Below are positions 13,818-15,296 of a stretch of DNA of 15,296 bases, piece after piece. The DNA is taken from positions 1 to 15,296 of the forward strand of contig JALRHN010000033.1 of the NCBI GenBank assembly GCA_023259575.1. The letters are read 5' to 3'. The position numbers were made by a program, and so were the translations under genes. This DNA comes from Candidatus Kapaibacterium sp. (GTDB taxonomy: Bacteria; Bacteroidota; Ignavibacteria; Kapaibacteriales; UBA961). The notes under the pieces are model-generated. The model was not told where the DNA came from, ran no database searches, and saw only the letters and a list, made by a program, of their open reading frames with translations. Position 1 is the stretch's first letter. Every line of letters begins with the position of its first letter.

Positions 13818-15296
13818 TTATTTAAGGCTAATAACTTCTGTCCATTCTAAATTACCAGACTTCAATCGAACATAATATATGCCTGTAGGAAGGCTTGAAA
13901 GATTAAGTTGATTCTTATATATACCATTATCATTTGTAGCAAAAGGCATAGTTAGCATATTCTGGCCTAATACTGATGTAATAGAAAGAACACCTTGTAT
14001 TGGTGCAAAATGATGTAATGATATGGTTACAATATCAGAAGCTGGATTTGGGTAGATAGTAAATGTCTTGTTAGAAACGAGATCTTGTATAGACGTTGCG
14101 ATCCTAAAGCCAAAAGACTGATTCTTGCATGAATTTATGTCGCCAATTTCTACTACATAGTTTCCCGTACCATCTCTTTGTGTAAAGGTTAATGTTCTCG
14201 AGGTAGCTCCTGGTATGAGAACACTGTCTTTATACCATTGATATGTGATAGCTGAAGTAAGGCATGTTAAAGTAGAATCATTGGTTTTTTCTATAATTGG
14301 CTGAAAAGGACGCTTATTGACTTTTACTGTTATTGAATCATAAATAATACATTGTAGAGCATCTTTTATTTCAATTTTAAAAGTTGTATTTGCGATAGGT
14401 CGAGCCATTGGAACTTGTTCGGTAACACTACTTAATCCACCACTACTTGGTGTCCACTTAAATTTATATGGTGGTGTACCTCCTTTAATTATAAGTGGTA
14501 ATTGTATAGAATCACCTTCGCAAATAATAAATGAATCTGGTAATTCAGTGCTTAATGCTGGATTTACAATTACATTAATCGTATCTTTTACTACACAAAA
14601 GCTTCCATCAATTACAGTACATATATATGTTGTTGTTTTTGCTGGATTTGCTAATGGTCTTGCAATAGAAACAGAGCTTAATCCTGCAGCAGGTTCCCAT
14701 GAATATTGATATGGTGGAAGACCTCCAGAGACAATATTTCCAATTTCTTTTCCTGTAGATTCACACAAAACTATATCTGGTGCATAACCAAATTTTGTAT
14801 TACAAGCGGCACCGGTTCTAAAATCTATTTCTCCAGGTGTATTATAATTATTGCAGAACCAACGGCTAAAATGCTGTGTATTGCCTTCGGCTAATTTATA
14901 TTCAAATCTCATTCTCCATTTATAAGAAGAATTTACAGTTAGCGCGCTAATATTTTGAACGATATCTTTTAAGCCTTGAATATCTGTCCAAGATGATGAA
15001 GTAACTGTATTCTTATTATTAAATGCTTGATTTAAGGGTTTAACTTCGATAATTGGACGTACAAATGTTCTTCCAGTGAATGGAAAATATGATGCACCAA
15101 TATCTACTGAGCTGGAATTCTCTACTCGTAATGAAACAGTGATAGGGGAATTTGTTCCTTTTTTATATTGCATCATCAAATTACCGTAAGGATCTATCAA
15201 ATAGATAGACTCATTATTAAAGTCTGGGTAGGATTTAAATAGGTTATATAGTCTGTTCAAATCGCTATCATCTTTTAATAAAAGCTGGCCTTGGCT
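13818..15296 (-). CDS. T9SS-secreted multidomain adhesin-like protein (N-terminus beyond window)
   Basis: The frame is open to the right edge, so the 492 visible residues are the C-terminal part of a larger protein. A TTG at 15258-15260 is not a convincing start. Numbering is from the first visible residue. After an unassigned 60-residue lead comes a beta-rich, fibronectin-like region (about 60-160, with YKWRMRFEY). Two related Ig/PKD-like repeats follow (about 177-243 and 257-327), sharing GG-x-PPY-x3-W-x-P and GLSSV and a cysteine near the end. A third Ig-like unit (about 330-400) has ITYQWYKDSVLIPGATSRTL. The final 80 residues are a type A sorting domain: FTIYPNPASDIVTISL, LGQNMLTM, LSSLPTGIYYVRL, ending VISLK. 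That domain directs outer-membrane export and surface attachment by the type IX system. The protein is probably a surface or secreted adhesin or a carrier of an upstream catalytic domain; what the missing part does cannot be told. Confidence 0.88.
   Translation of the reverse strand, partial: SQGQLLLKDDSDLNRLYNLFKSYPDFNNESIYLIDPYGNLMMQYKKGTNSPITVSLRVENSSSVDIGASYFPFTGRTFVRPIIEVKPLNQAFNNKNTVTSSSWTDIQGLKDIVQNISALTVNSSYKWRMRFEYKLAEGNTQHFSRWFCNNYNTPGEIDFRTGAACNTKFGYAPDIVLCESTGKEIGNIVSGGLPPYQYSWEPAAGLSSVSIARPLANPAKTTTYICTVIDGSFCVVKDTINVIVNPALSTELPDSFIICEGDSIQLPLIIKGGTPPYKFKWTPSSGGLSSVTEQVPMARPIANTTFKIEIKDALQCIIYDSITVKVNKRPFQPIIEKTNDSTLTCLTSAITYQWYKDSVLIPGATSRTLTFTQRDGTGNYVVEIGDINSCKNQSFGFRIATSIQDLVSNKTFTIYPNPASDIVTISLHHFAPIQGVLSITSVLGQNMLTMPFATNDNGIYKNQLNLSSLPTGIYYVRLKSGNLEWTEVISLK

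Noticed and set aside
14047..15250. Two similar Ig/PKD-like units as a DNA-level tandem repeat
   Set aside because: The similarity is at protein level (GG-x-PPY-x3-W, GLSSV); nucleotide identity is too patchy to call a DNA repeat.
15258..15260. TTG as the start of the T9SS-cargo gene
   Set aside because: The frame stays open to the window edge, there is no secretion signal after the TTG, and T9SS cargo needs one; the gene is simply truncated by the window.
1..15296. Mobile element, phage, defence island, CRISPR array or toxin-antitoxin pair
   Set aside because: No transposase, integrase, terminal repeats, spaced direct repeats or small paired toxin-like genes are visible; nearly all the DNA is accounted for by recognisable chromosomal genes.

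Overview
The window looks like a low-GC chromosomal segment from the Bacteroidota/Chlorobiota (FCB) side of the tree. The pointers are a C-terminal type IX secretion (T9SS) type A sorting domain at 13818-15296, a DUF3127 protein, a DUF3467 protein, and TPR and coiled-coil lipoproteins of a kind I associate with that group. A free-living Ignavibacteria- or Kapabacteria-like lineage would fit, but the assignment is an inference from gene families, not a search. I see no tRNA, rRNA, CRISPR array, insertion sequence, integrase or phage gene, and the genes are closely packed.

Layout. At the left edge a truncated free methionine-(R)-sulfoxide reductase gene (msrC-like) runs leftward and is divergent from an rlpA-like cell-wall gene. 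The 256 bp between them is the richest regulatory stretch in the window: four copies of TAACTG, two mutually exclusive hairpins, a G6AGG tract and a strong Shine-Dalgarno. On the + strand, rlpA (own terminator) is followed by a TPR outer-membrane lipoprotein and a DUF3467 protein (probable pair, own terminator), then a complete GH57 alpha-glucan branching enzyme. The GH57 gene meets a leftward YtcJ-type amidohydrolase tail to tail, with overlapping stop codons.

The rest is on the - strand. Read in transcription order from the right edge: a T9SS-secreted protein cut by the window end (with terminator); a two-membrane-segment sensor histidine kinase and a CrtC-like lipocalin-fold protein 17 bp apart; alaS; a compact group of coiled-coil lipoprotein, DUF3127 protein and 2[4Fe-4S] ferredoxin ending in a long terminator hairpin; then the amidohydrolase.

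Functionally this is a mixed, mostly housekeeping region: oxidative repair (MsrC), envelope remodelling (RlpA, two lipoproteins), glycogen branching (GH57), translation (AlaS), electron transfer (ferredoxin), signalling (histidine kinase) and secretion (T9SS cargo). I did not find a convincing undescribed multi-gene system. The points most worth following are the rlpA leader, the SSB-like acidic C-terminal tip on the DUF3127 protein, the CrtC-like protein paired with an orphan histidine kinase, and terminator hairpins that abut the start codons of the GH57 and amidohydrolase genes.
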